A stretch of 64,000 nt of DNA from Neelides folsomi (Eukaryota; Arthropoda; Collembola; Neelipleona; Neelidae), in the NCBI GenBank assembly GCA_034687125.1, contig JAQGBZ010000187.1, forward strand, positions 57,987 to 121,986. Direction: 5' to 3'. This document shows positions 12,230 to 24,656 of this stretch, in pieces. The notes under the pieces were generated by a model. It worked only from the letters and a program-made list of their open reading frames with translations, had not been told where the DNA came from and did no database searches. Position 1 is the first letter of the stretch; every line of letters starts with the position of its first letter. Made by a program: the position numbers and the translations under genes.

Positions 12230-13325
12230 TTAATAATGAACTTCACAAAAGATAAAAATGAGTGATAATAAAATGAGCCATTTATAAACTTGAATCATTG
12301 TGGACGAATCGTCATCTTCATTGTAGCATGTTCCGGTGGGTTCTCTCTCATGGTCCAAAACTTCTGGTGGGAAATTGGATTTGATGTTCTTTTGGCAGAC
12401 ACATTGAGATGTGAATCTTGGCGTTCGAAATTTTTTCCAATAGGTTGTTTTATCAGAACGTCTAAAACCTTTCCACGAATATTGATAAAAGTCAACTTCC
12501 TCACACAGTGCATTTGGGACACATTGAATTGAATGCTTAATAAACATATCTTTGGTTCCTCCTGGGACCATCTGAGTGAAATTCTTTGTCCCATTGGAAG
12601 GTTTTTCAGAATTTCCTTTCCTGCATATGCTCTCATCGCCCAAACCAGCAGGGATAAAACATTTAGAAAATTCTAAAAAATTAAATTAATGGTTATTTTA
12701 TTCGCATTAAATTGCGCCGTGCACATTTCTACCTTAAATGTACCATGCTAATTTAAGCATAATTTTAATTGAAAAATATTTAATTTTAATTGAATTATGA
12801 TAATTATAAGAAACTGACAAAATATATAACAATATAGTAAACTTTAATTGAATCATACCGAACAAAAATATCCCTCTTTTGGTTCCTGATTGAAAAGAGC
12901 AAACGCATTTGTTGACTTCTACGTATTCAAATTCCGCATCTGGTGGATCGTCGCCTTCGAGTTCATCGTCATCTTCAAGAACGCGTACAAAATGACATTC
13001 AAGTCCAAGATTTCTGTCACAGGTAAAGGCGTTGAGATAAAATTGCTTCGAAATATCACTCGCCCAAGAAGAATCATTTTGTACACTTATCACATCAGTT
13101 GCGCTTCATGCAAAAATTAATGTTAAATAACATTATTACTGAAATATTATATTTAATCATATTCACATTTTCCACATTAAAATTTTCAAAATTGCTAATT
13201 AACTTTAAACAATTTTCTTCCCCATAAGTCAACGTTCCATTAAAATTCACTATAACTTGATGAGATTTCAAGAAACAAAAAGCCAGTAAAATGCCAATAT
13301 TTAGCTCTAGCACTTTTTTCATCAC
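12230..13325 (-). CDS. Secreted 12-cysteine protein with GPI-like tail (paralogue B); exon 1/2 join unresolved
   Basis: Exon 1 begins at 13325 (MMKKVLELNIGILLAFCFLK signal peptide) and runs to about 13145-13170. Exon 2 is about 13103-12859 and exon 3 is 12672-12230. The exon 2/3 join is clean (phase 1). Cysteines fall in the same order as in the gene at 8783-9909: one in exon 1, then C-x7-C (CDRNLGLEC), C-x-C, KC, C, C-x5-C (CVPNALC), C-x-C and C, twelve in all. The C-terminus (VYKWLILLSLIFIFCEVHY) is GPI-signal-like. All plausible exon 1 donors are phase 0, while both exon 2 acceptors require phase 2, so the assembled frame is off by one base. This is either a sequence error, a splice site I cannot see, or a recent frameshift. 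Between about 13095 and 13145 the exon 1 frame reads on to a stop. Confidence 0.65.
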
Positions 13326-13653
13326 TAATTTAAACTTCTTGAATTCATTTAACTATAATTACAACAGATTATGTTTTTCAATACTAATTTTACTGTTTAT
13401 AATTTATAATCGTTTATTACAAGGTTTGGAATTAATCATTGTTCAGACTCTAGGATTGGGAGCTTTTAATGAGTTTGCATAATAATTTAAGCGTTAAACT
13501 CTTCATTTAAACATAAATTACTATAGGCACTTATGTAGGTTCTAAATGAAAATCTAGAATGGCTGAACAAAATTTTTTTCAAATAATTAAAAAGTAAAAC
13601 ACTAAATAGCAAATATTATTGGATTTAAATTCAAAATTCCCAAGTTTTAATCA
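13326..13653. promoter_or_regulatory. Divergent promoter interval
   Basis: This 328-bp AT-rich gap separates the start codons of the minus-strand Cys-rich gene (13325) and the plus-strand gene at 13654, so it should hold both promoters and 5' UTRs. No clear TATA box was identified. Confidence 0.4.
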
Positions 13654-14845
13654 ATGGATCAAAAAAGAAAGTCAATGGCCAAGCTGACCAAAGAGCTCAA
13701 ATTGAAGGAAGAAAAATTAGCCAAAGAGTTTAAGATTTCCCCAATTTCTCCCACTCCCTGGAGCAAGAACAAAGAAAGGAGCTCCAAATTACAATCAAGT
13801 GATGGAGGAAACGGCTTTCGTCCCCGTTCAGCTCTAGTGCCAACAAAGTTTGATGACGAAGAAGATTTCATTCCACAGAGACCCAAAACCGCTTGTGTTT
13901 CTGATCGAAAGAAGAAGATCCGAAAAAGGACAAAGATGGAAATTCTTAAGGAAGACAAAGAGGGAAAACATTCTTTCACCTTTGTCCCATGTGGAGCTGA
14001 ACGAATATCAAAATTTGCTGAATATAGATTTTTTTGATCCAAATGACAAGAATTGGTCGAAAGAAGAAACACAAGGAGAAACTGACTCTAACACAGAAGT
14101 CCATTATACTCTCACAAATAAAGATCGTCTCAACAATACAACGCGGGTGTCCAGAAACGTCGTTTTTGATTCTGAGGATGAACGTGGAGAAACTCATATC
14201 GTAATTTTACATGATAGGCATTCGTATGAATTTCTTTCCTCAGCGTCTGAACTTTCCAGAATCTCTGTAAAAATCAGCTCTGAAAATTTGGGATTTTTTT
14301 CCAAAGCGTTCCAAATTGGAAACAAAGTAGTGAAAGCTGGAGTTGAGGCTGTGGCTGCTGCATTCATGCCGTAATTTATATTAAATAAAAGTCTTTAATT
14401 AATTTCTCATGAATTTTAAATTCAGCTTAGTTTAAGAGTTGAATCTTAAAAAATAAGTAAATTCCTTCCTATTTCTCTCTTTTTTCTAAGGAAAGTTGAT
14501 CCTTATTACCAAAAAAAAGAAGATGTGTTCAAATTCAACGGATATACAGTTAAAAGTTCAGGCCATGGTTTGTCTTTCAAGTCCATCAATTTTAACAATC
14601 CGGAGCTTAAGGTCACGATCGTATTAACCTTTGAGCTTTCGAGTGATTTGGTGAAAGTGCCATTTTCTCTAATAGACACTTCGCCCATAGTTGACAAATG
14701 GGCCATTGGCTTCGGAATTGAAACGACAAAAGGAGCAAATTCATCACAAGCCCAAATAGAAATCTTTGTTCCGCCTTCATGCTCAAAGAAAAAAATTAAC
14801 CACTTTTTCAACGAAGAAAAATGTATGGTGATTGCCGTTCCTTAA
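13654..14845 (+). CDS. Unrecognised 356-aa protein with apparent +1 frame break in a T7 run
   Basis: Exon 1 is 13654-14370 and exon 2 is 14491-14845 (intron donor CC|GTAATT, acceptor TTTTTCTAAG, phase 2). From ATG 13654 the frame runs to a TGA at 14035-14037, inside a run of seven T (14029-14035). The frame that continues the protein is offset by one base. Dropping one T restores a single frame through to the exon 2 splice, and only then do the intron phases agree. The N-terminus (about residues 1-100) is Lys-rich and charged, with a coiled-coil-like KELKLKEEKLAKEFK. The middle is acidic (about 128-165). The C-terminal 110 residues alternate short hydrophobic strands (VTIVLTFEL, VPFSLID, WAIGFGIET, QIEIFVPP) and could be a small beta-sandwich. 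There is no signal peptide and no known family. It is probably a working gene with an assembly or sequencing indel. Confidence 0.68.
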
Positions 14846-15969
14846 TTGTTTATTCGTATCATTTCTTATATGTTAATTCCCTAAAAGCCCTAAATTACGC
14901 ATTGTGAATTATTTATAGTTATTCTATAGACAAAATGTACTATTATTATTAAATTTGTAAAATTGTGAGTAGTATAACAATTATGTATAAATTGGGGCAT
15001 CTTCACCTCATGCATTATTTACATTACACAAAATGACATAATAATAAAGTTCCCATTATTTATAATACAGATTAAACACTCTGTTATCAATAAACACTAA
15101 TTTATTTGTATTTAATAACAAATTACTAAATAGCAATATTGCAATTCATACAATAAAATATAAATACCGAAGTACCTTCCTGCAAGCAAATAATGAGTTA
15201 TTGATTTGTAAGAATTTAAAGGATATAGATATTTAATTATATTGTTCTTGTCACTTTTAATTGCCAAATTTTTATCTCATAATATTAGTGTGTTACATAT
15301 TAGGATAACCAAATTGCTTTTTAGCAGCTCTTCGACGTCTGGCGAAGGGCATTTTCGAACACCCCAAATATTGTGTTAGAAAGAGCGTTATCATTAGCAA
15401 ATATTCAATCAAGGTGAATGGTATTCATACACTACTATGTAATACTACTATAAAGTATGATAGTTACCTTATTCATAATCACACTGTTCACTCTCTCACT
15501 TCTCTGACTCACTTTCGAGTGAGCTCTTGAAGATAACATTGTACACCCTATCTTCTATCCATTATCCATCTCATATTGTAATGCGAGTTGATAATGTTTT
15601 ATCAAACTTTGCAAACTCATTACAATATATACATACAATATTTCACTTTTACATACCTCCTTTACTTAAAGTGCTAATTGAAAAATTGAACGCAATTAAC
15701 AGAATTTTGATTGATTGTCAAAATATTTATTAATTAAAATTTTGTAAACCCGCTTTAAATAATTAATACAACTCTTGATATTTTAACAATGAAGAAATTT
15801 AAATTTTGTGTTCACGCCACAAAGTGTTTGGATTAATTGAAAATGCCTTCAATATTTATCCGAAAAAATATTAATTTTTTTATCCTGGTTGATAAAAACC
15901 TAAAGAAAATTATCAAAGTTTCATCATGTCAAGATTAAATTTCAAAATATATGGAATGTAATTAAAATT
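14846..15969. other. Spacer between the 356-aa gene and XKR gene
   Basis: AT-rich with no coding exon recognised. It holds the 3' UTR of the upstream gene (candidate AATAAA near 15041 and 15151) and the promoter of the XKR gene. A GC-richer patch at about 15310-15370 has no recognisable function. Confidence 0.5.
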
Positions 15970-18051
15970 ATGGAATATAGAGAATTATTCAATGAAGGTA
16001 TGTTATGATTAAGACAAATCAAATTATCATAAATCAATACTTTAATGATTTATATATAAAAAATAACTTTTAAGGAGGAGATGAATTTAATGCCGTTAAG
16101 GCTGCTATGAAAGCGGCCACGTTGGCCCATTATGAAGAAGATGGTTCTTATTTAATGATGAGACCCGTCCGGTCGTTCGTTTCAAATATCGCCGGAGCTT
16201 CTAGAGAAGATGTTGAAGAAATGTTAAGAATTGATAGATGGGCGATGGGCGGAGCGATTTTTGGAATGTTTTTTGCCGGTCTCGACGTCGTTTCCGACGT
16301 TGCGGCTTTGTACAATTGGGTTAGAAATGGGTCTCAAATGTGGGTGGCTGGATTTGCCATTTTAGCAGTCTCTTTCTTTGTGAATTCCATGAGGATTCTG
16401 ATGTGAGCAGTTTTCCAAACGACTCCCAAATGCATAAATACCAAATAGAAATAAAGTGGAATTGTGCGACTGAATAATTTACTTTGTTTGTAGGATCAGG
16501 AAGGAAGCGTCTACAGTACGGATATTCTATAGTAAAGTATTAAAGTTTAAAAGTAAAAGAAACAATTCAATACCAGAATTACGGATTGGGGACTCCATCC
16601 CACTTCTTGTAGAATCTCATTGTGGTAGAAATACAGATGGGAAGATGAAGAGACTTCCTAACCAACTCACCTCAAAACCTACATTATTAGAAGAAGCTAT
16701 TCCTAACACCGATTCAACAAAATTTATTGGACTTTTTCTCCTGTCGGCTATGGCCCCGTCCATTTTTATGTATTAAACCCATTTTATTTTAAATTTCATA
16801 TAATATAAAAGATTTCTTACCTTCAAGTACTAAATATTTAAAAAAAATTATAGAGATTTTGACGCGTGATTAATATGGTAATAAGTACTAATAAGTTTAA
16901 ATATTTGAAATATTAAAGATACTATATAATATTAGACTGTTGAAGTATCTTCGTAAACGTAACTTTTGTGCATTGTTTTATATATAAATTAACCCGGTTT
17001 GGTTTCAGGAATGCAATCTGGTTAATGGGAACAAAGAAAATAAATAGTTTGATCCAGAAGAAACAAACATTTGAAGACGAAGACGCTTTAGTTCAACTTT
17101 ACGCTCGAAGCTCATTTCTGTATTTTATACAGCTCCAAGCAGCTGACGCTTGTAAATTAGAATTACTAATGGAAGCAATTCCTCAATTACTTTTAAGAAT
17201 TTTACCAGTTTTGTCAATATTTCTCAAGTTGGGATTTTCGCTCGCAGTTGATAAAATAGGTTAAAAACATTAATTAAATGAGATAAAACAAAGAGCAAAT
17301 AAAGACTCAATTTGTTGATTTAATTAAAAGGTATTGAAGAAGTTCAGCAATTGACTGTGTCGTTTCTCTCAATCGGTTATTTAATGGCAGCTGCTATGCT
17401 CAAAAAGCAAGAGCTTGCCCATTACGAAGGGAAAAACAGAAGAACTAGTCAAAGTTATCCAAGAATATTAAAACTCCTTTGTATTATCGGGCATATTCTG
17501 ACAATAGGTGATTTGAAAATTATAAACTTTTGTAAAGTCATTTAAATAATTATATAAATTCAAAGTTATTTAATTAAACGTAAATCTTTTTAGATAGTTA
17601 TTGCACATCCGTTTTTGTTAATGATTTTATGTTTAATTATGTTTTAGGGACAATTATCATTGGAGCTGGACTCGTTTTCCTTAGTTCAATTCTCACGGGG
17701 CTTCTTGTGTTCTTAATTTGCAATTGTGTAGTGATGTCTTCTGGAAATGAGGGCTATTCTTGGGAATCTCGGCTTTTCCAAGGATGGACCACGGCCTTTT
17801 CTCCATTGGAATGGTGCAAGAGAAGAGAGCTTTGTTTGCGAATCATCATGCGGATGTTTTTTCTCCGAGGGCTGGGACTTTCACTTGTTCTTCTCACCGC
17901 CTCCCTTCAACTCCTCAAGATTTTCCCACTCGTCAACGTCGCCGCTGTGACTTTCGGCGTTCTTTCAGTTCACATCTTAGGGGATTCAATTCTCATTGCA
18001 GAAAGACTTATGAGTCCCAAAAAAATCAATTGGCTTGTTCAATACATATAA
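15970..18051 (+). CDS. XK-related (XKR family) membrane protein
   Basis: Six exons: 15970-15997, 16075-16402, 16494-16769, 17009-17259, 17331-17507 and 17648-18051, giving 487 aa. Junction phases are 1, 2, 2, 1 and 1, all GT-AG. The first exon is tiny (MEYRELFNE). Transmembrane segments include about residues 68-85 (GAIFGMFFAGLDVVSDVAA) and 97-118, then a hydrophilic loop (about 120-195), a span near 197-215, and several more to the end. Two features are characteristic of XK/XKR proteins: the Asp-Val-x-Ser-Asp pattern in the first span, and the helix LQAADACKLELLMEAIPQLL, where family members have a Glu-Ala-x-Pro-Gln-Leu-Leu core. The family includes plasma-membrane lipid scramblases and the XK blood-group protein. 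Whether this member scrambles lipid cannot be told from sequence, and no caspase site is evident. A poly(A) signal AATAAA lies at 18255-18260. Confidence 0.85.
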
Positions 18052-20534
18052 TTCCATTTTCTTATGTTACCATTTTTATTCAATTTGTTCGAATTTAATC
18101 ATTGTTACCTTCATGTTTGCTATATCTTACACCTTGAGTTATTAATGTAAATGATACATGAAATCAATTTGTTGAATTTAAACTTTGATTTAAAAGAGAA
18201 GGATTTTTTATCCACTACTACAATTCTCACTGTGTCGTATTATATAATTTAAACAATAAAAATATCAAGAATACAAAAGTACGTAAAGTAATTTATCATT
18301 TTTAATTGTTAATTATTTAACCTCAAAGGCAAAGGCCCTTTCTAAAACTTCCTGTTAGATAACCCATTAAAAGATTTGGGAGGAATTTAATATATTGTAT
18401 CACTTTGAACATTACTATTTTAAAATGTATCATAATTCATGTATCATAATCACGCAAAATATTCATCCCATGACCAAGCGCATTGTGTTTCTTTATCGAA
18501 AAGATAAAGCTAAGCCGAACAAATGATTCATATACAATCAGCTAATTGTTGTTAAATAACGAATACAAAAAATAGTAAATCACTCACAACTTAAATAACA
18601 ATACATAATGTCACAATTCACTAACTAGAAAAATAGCTCGAGCTTAAAGTTACAAATTATACAAGGGAGAGCTGATTATACGATTTAGGTAAATCACCTG
18701 CCGACCGCTTCAGTAAGGCCATTGGGGTTAATCACCATTTCCATTTCCTCTCAATATGCATTTATGAAAGGATGAAAAGAATTTAGATTCAAAATATGTA
18801 ATTTCAATTAACATTTTCTTTGATTAAGATTGTTAAGTTCATTTTTATTCAGGTTTATTTATCAAGGATCATGGAGTGTTAATTCCATTGCACGAGAATT
18901 TGGTCAAGTTAAGAAGAATGAAGACCTTCTTTGATATAATATTTATGTCTACATATATATTTAGTATATTTATACAATTAATTATTAAATTCCTTACTTA
19001 CATAAGATTCAATAGAAAATATACAAGTTCCGTACGAGACAACGACAAATATTCACAAGACACTGACCGACACTCAAAAAAGAATACATTTTAGAACACA
19101 GGGGTTGACATAATTGGTGTGTACATTAATTATTTGTAATTTAAGTATTTATAAATACAAATAGGATATTATATTACAAAAGTCGTGTGGGATTGTTTTA
19201 ACATGCTTGATGCATTAAAATCTTTGAATTTTAAATGATGAGATGAAAAGAGCGACTTTGGTTTATTTACTCTCAACCTAACTACCAGTCTGAAAATGGC
19301 ATTAAATACCAGTGTAAGTATGAAAGTTGTTTCCTTCATAAATCAATAGTTTTGATCTTTATAAAGACCTTTTACATGTGGAACTCTATAAGTCGTGAGA
19401 TTATGTCAGGATATAAATATTTATATTAAGAGTATATAGTACGAGTATGGTATTGCTATATTCTTATGTAACTTTATACATTGCAATGTACATGCCTTTA
19501 TTTCTTTTGTACTTAAACTCAATTCTACATTTTAGGTAAATGTCATTTAAGGTATGTAAAGGATAAAACTACTCTCTAGTAAGTATCTTTTACATATTAT
19601 GTTGGTAGGTAAGTACCATATTTATATGTAAGTGTAATACGAGTATAATAATATACAGAAATTGTTTATAAAAACGAGCATATTCTATTCATAATTTCTA
19701 TATTCAGTACGAGTATTATGTATGTTATACCATATTTTATAGATGCATTTCGTACATATCACTATATAAATACTTAAATTCGGGTATTGTCGCTTACGTG
19801 AAAGGTTTCATTAAAATTATTTTTAGTCATTCTTTCATTTGGTCTCCTATTTCTCCTCTGGTTAAGTCATAAGGCCCATGCGGTGCCTAGTTCCTACATC
19901 AGTAAATTCCTCACATTTTAGTAATCATTTCACAATGTGGATGATCAATCTCTTATCACCACTATTTTGATATATTGGATTTAATCGAAGTTTGCGCACT
20001 GGAATTCCTTCATTTGCTTCTACCCACTTTTAGGAATTTGACTTAAATAAGATCAAGGTAGTGGGTCAAGAATTTGAGATGTTTTGAAAGATATGCAAGA
20101 TACTATTACTACCTTTTATCCATACTTCATATTTCTATAATAGGATAAGAGATATTATCTTAAAGATGATGTTCTAGCTCATATTAAAAATCTTATACGT
20201 TAAAAACTTGTGGAATAATAAGTATGATGTGTGAATGAGTTTCTCCCTTTGTTTGAGTCTTGTAAATCCATACCCGAGGTCCGAGGAGCAGGTACGTTGA
20301 GGTACATACGTGCAGTGAATATTTAGAAAGATCTGAATTCCTCACATTCCTTACAAAGTATAGGGTTATGATTTTATATCTACCTTACAAGTTCAGTTTG
20401 CAAGTAACAAGATAGTTTCTATTAAGTAAGTGAAAGTTGAGTGGTTCACGCCTCATTTAAGAAAGTTGCCTGTAAAAGGATCACGGTGGAATGACGAGGA
20501 ATGCAAGGGAGAAAATAATGGGAAAGAATGAGCG
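18052..20534. other. Intergenic region 3' of XKR
   Basis: Begins with the XKR 3' UTR (AATAAA at 18255). The rest is AT-rich, with repeated short words such as TACGAGTA (about 19440, 19635, 19708), and has no coding exon I can support. The far end is the 3' flank of the minus-strand microprotein gene. Confidence 0.5.
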
Positions 20535-23009
20535 TCAGACAGCTTGCTCTTCCTCTACAGGATTTTCGGCTGCATACTTGGCGGCGGCTTCGGCGGCCAA
20601 TTTTTTCTCTGCCAGTTCAATCTTCATTGCAGCCTGCTCCACTTTCCACACTTCGCTCACCTTCAAAAACCCCAAAAAATTATGCTAACACGAGATTCAA
20701 CATTGGATTGAATTCAAATTGATTCACAGATACTTACATAAGAACTGACATTATTTAAGTATTATAAGTATAACTAAGTTCTTAGGTACCTTATTAAGTG
20801 TTACTGTGCTACACAAAATCTTACTGATGCCTGATACCTAACATTACCTATATGCGTTTCTCGACTTCAACATTCACACTTTTATCCATTAATCATTCAC
20901 ATTTATTCATTAATTTTCTTCAAATGTCAAAAAGAGCATTATAATAATAAGAGAACCTTCGATCAAACTTTGCCTCAATTAAACAGCAGTTAAATTAATG
21001 TTCATAATCAACATGACTCGCTCACATAAGAATTACCTAAGTCAGAGAAAAACAAATGCAAGGATTGTATGGTATATTATTAGTTCTTCCTTGTACAATT
21101 CTGCGAAAATATGGTTTAGTTGTTTGAATGAGTAAGTTCAAATTAATCGAGCTGAATTATCTTGTTCAATTCTGTATAGTAATTTGCACCTGTAAATTCA
21201 AGTCACGTTATAGCAATATCTTAAATGTACGTCTTGAGTTTGAATCAATTTCCTATACGGATATGGAAGCTCGAGAATTTCCACATAATTACTCCGTTTT
21301 GTTATACCTTCAAACTTCCTCAAGTTGTCCTTCATCTAAGTAATCGTAAGTATATCGCTAGCTCGCATGTCTATTTAGCATTACATTTATTTTCGAGTCC
21401 TGGCTGATATAAGCCCTATTAAGGAAATGGGTTCTTCATTTACTTAAACTTTGTAGAGTGTAGAGTACTTAATATCACTTTCCGCAACTAAATAGCCATA
21501 TTCATAAAATAGAATGTAAATGCATACGTAATATAATCGAATATAAACAATGTCTAAAATACTTATTTCCACTTTTAATGTTAAGTTTAGTACACGACTT
21601 AAAATAGACATTTATTATGTGATACATCACTGTAAATAGAGGTTTAACGATATGGTGTTTGCTCAAGGAATGTGATAAAGTAAATAAAGTCAGACATACG
21701 AACGATATGGTATAACTATTTGCGCTATTCCACAACCTACATACCTAGACATTTATTGTACTTTAAGAATGAAGTTCATGAGGAGGATGTGAGCAAAGTG
21801 TCAAGGTCTTCTTTCTTTTAATACTTTCTCAAGTTTTTCAAAAAGAGTCAACACACATTTAAGTAATATCTAAAAAATTTATGAAAAAGTTCAAGTAGTT
21901 TAGACATCTACCAGCATACTTACTTAAGCATAGAGATTAATTATTGTGCATCTACCAGCATAAAATCATAAATAACGTAAACATGCTTAAAATGTTTTAC
22001 TAATAGTATTTGAGTTATAGGTATAACTAAACCTAAGTATGTATACATAAATATATAATTTAAACACATAAATAATTAAAGAATCATCAAGCATAGAAGT
22101 TCTGAGAAGTTTGGAGTTATGCTTTTATAAGTTTTTCCTTTCTTCAAATTACTAAGAATGAAATGGTTTTTAATCGAAGGAAAAGAAGAAAGGATGAAGG
22201 ATTAATGGTTAAACTGTATAAGAAAGAAATGTTGGAATGGATATAGATTTCCAGTCAGCCCTAATGCCTAATATTTTTACCAAATGAGAATGCGCATTCA
22301 GATTCAATTGCTTGTTTGAGAAACTTTGGCTAATTTTTATTGTTCAATTTAAGACTTGATTTGATTAATTCCAATTATAAAGATAAAATCCAAATTTAGC
22401 AATTAAATCTTCAAAGTTTTTTTAAAATTACACAGACATTGACGCAAAGGAGTAATTAACATAAAATTGCATAAAATACAAAGTTAGTTCCATATTTAGT
22501 TATTCAAATAAGCACTGACAAACTCTTTTTGATTTAAACATGTGTGAAACTCATAGGGACCAAGGGTTGGAGGGAATGAATCTCATGCTTTATTCATTCA
22601 AAGCAAACCTAATGGAGGAAGTCTCGAAAATCTGGCAGATTCACAGAATTGAGTTCCTCTAATAAAAGGTCCATATAGGACCTGGGCCTTATAAATTATC
22701 TTTACTATATTATGTATTACATCTTCCAGTCTGGCATCCCGCAAGTGAGAATGTTAATAATCCAAGCATAAATTTTTATTCTATTAGCCATTTGCGGGAC
22801 AGTGAAATGTGAGAAGGAATTCATAAAAGAACCTATTGGAACCTCGGGAACAAACACATGGGTTTCTCCTATTGAACTATGAGGGTGTGAAGAGTGAAGG
22901 TGCGGCTTACCTTAATGCCAAAAATGAAGACACCGACGAGAATGGCAAAGAAAATGAGAGCAATGAAGGAAGCGAGGACAATTGGGCCCGCTTGGATGGG
23001 CTTACTCAT
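20535..23009 (-). CDS. 74-aa single-pass membrane microprotein
   Basis: Exon 1 is 23009-22911 and exon 2 is 20660-20535 on the minus strand. They are joined in phase 0 across a 2.25-kb intron (AAG|GTAAGC ... TTTTTGAAG|GTG). The product starts MSKPIQAG and has one strongly hydrophobic helix at about residues 9-32 (IVLASFIALIFFAILVGVFI). A charged amphipathic helix (about 34-64, with AAMKIELAEKKLAAEAAAKY) and an acidic end (NPVEEEQAV) follow. Both exons are much more GC-rich than the surrounding sequence, and third positions are mostly C or G. A TATAAAG sits about 137 bp upstream of the start codon. The architecture is that of a small integral membrane regulatory protein, such as the micropeptides that act on membrane pumps or channels, but no family was recognised. 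Both exons are too short to stand out in a conventional long-frame scan. Confidence 0.78.
20661..22910 (-). other. Intron of the microprotein gene
   Basis: A 2250-bp AT-rich intron. No nested gene was recognised. Short frames at 20491-21407 and 21502-21735 are judged to be chance or shadows. Confidence 0.55.
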
Positions 23010-23145
23010 CTTTGGACCCGCCGGAGAAGCATGCCGCAAGTAGTCGTCGGGACTCCCTCCTCTTTCCGCATATTTTGACGCAGTCTCTGCCTACACTCCT
23101 CGATTCCACAAAACTCCCGACTCTAAATAAAACAGAACGAAGGGG

Positions 23146-23152
23146 CTTTATA
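23146..23152 (-). promoter_or_regulatory. Putative TATA box of the microprotein gene
   Basis: On the minus strand the sequence CACTATAAAGCCCC occurs here. It would place a start site near 23115-23120 and give a 5' UTR of about 110 nt. The GC-rich stretch from 23010 to 23120 is then the 5' UTR. Confidence 0.5.
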
Positions 23153-24656
23153 GTGAGCCAAAATGCTTCACCTACTAAATACTATACAAAAGCCTGTATC
23201 CCTACGTAAATATTATGCACTGGATCTGGCTAGTAACAAAGGCTACCTTCTCTGTACGGGTATACCTTCTTCAATTTGAGTATTATTATCATAATTCAGC
23301 CTTTTCTATACATGGTCTGAATTGAAGTATCAAATGTACGAGATTTTCAACCTCGGATATCAGATACCTTTCCAGACATTGGCCTTCTTATAAGGCTTTT
23401 ATTCAAGTGCAAACTTCAAAGAGCCCATGAATAGAATTTCCTCTTTTCTTATCTCTTCGCTCTTCGCGAAATGTAGTTTGCTTTTTTAAGTATTTTAAAG
23501 GTGCCTGCAGCAGCATTTTGTTTATTACATAAAATACACTTTACATTGATAGTGAAATTGAGGATGGAACAAATGGAAATTTTGTATACGGTGAAAATGC
23601 TATTAAAAATGTTTAGGCATGTGCACAATGTATGAAAATACTTAATGTTAGTTAGATGGGAAAAAAACTTGTAAAGAGTGGATTTACTTGGGATCAGAAA
23701 ATGATTGAAAGATTCGAAATCATTCCTGATTCATTCAACCATTCAAGCATTCCATTTAGAAAAAAAAATAAAACACATTATAAGTTTATAACAGATCAAT
23801 ATTTGTAAGGAAATGGTTATGAAATGTTTTGAGCATGTATTTAAAAGGCATTACTTTAGGATCACAATGAAATAAAAATGGGATGAGTTGGAGTAAAATT
23901 TTATTGCTTTAACTTGTGACCATCTGTAGAAGAATTGGAAAGATGAAACAAAATGTTTTTCCGGTTGATCGCAAAGGTAAAGGCCTTATAAAATAACTTT
24001 CATCTTTGCTTTATATAGATATATTTATGTACCATATAGTGACGTTCCGGGAGATGAGTCTATGTATGTATGGAATGAATTTGTTGGCACATGGCTTGAC
24101 CCACGGCTCTCGCTTCACACGAATGAATAATTCATTGATCGCATATACGGGAATACCTTACTGCAGCTACCAGATTTCTTTTATGTCCCTTATGATCATT
24201 ATAACTGGGTTATAATAAGAGTAACATTGGAAGTATTTTTATCAATAGTTTAAAATAGCTTTATTCAATTAAATTCAATGTATGGTAATTGGTAATTGCA
24301 AATATCAGTAACTAATTGCAAGAACTTATACAATCTGTATTTAAATTCTACAATAATAATTTAGATAATATAATGAGTATCAAATATCTTTGGAAAACTT
24401 AGGAATGGATCGCGTTTAAGATAAAAATAATTATACTTAATTATTTATTGATTCTAATTGTAAGAGGTTTGAGTAATTAAAATTGTATACGACCTATCAA
24501 TATTAAAAGCTACCTTATAAAATTAAATTAACTCTTTGAATATTTGTACGGTAAGGTGAAATCTATAGCTGAAATTGAAACCATATGGTAAAGCGTAAAA
24601 AATAAATACTGAATTAAAGTGAAGCTGTGAAACAAACGTATTTGTATGCTTAATAG
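23153..24656. other. Spacer upstream of the microprotein gene
   Basis: AT-rich, with no coding exon or RNA gene recognised. It presumably contains upstream control elements of the minus-strand microprotein gene and the 3' flank of the CAP-G gene. Confidence 0.45.

Noticed and set aside
13659-14072. 137-codon minus-strand frame opposite the 356-aa gene
   Set aside because: It reads as Phe/Leu/Ser-rich complement of Lys/Glu-rich coding sequence; the plus frame has the proper start and splice.
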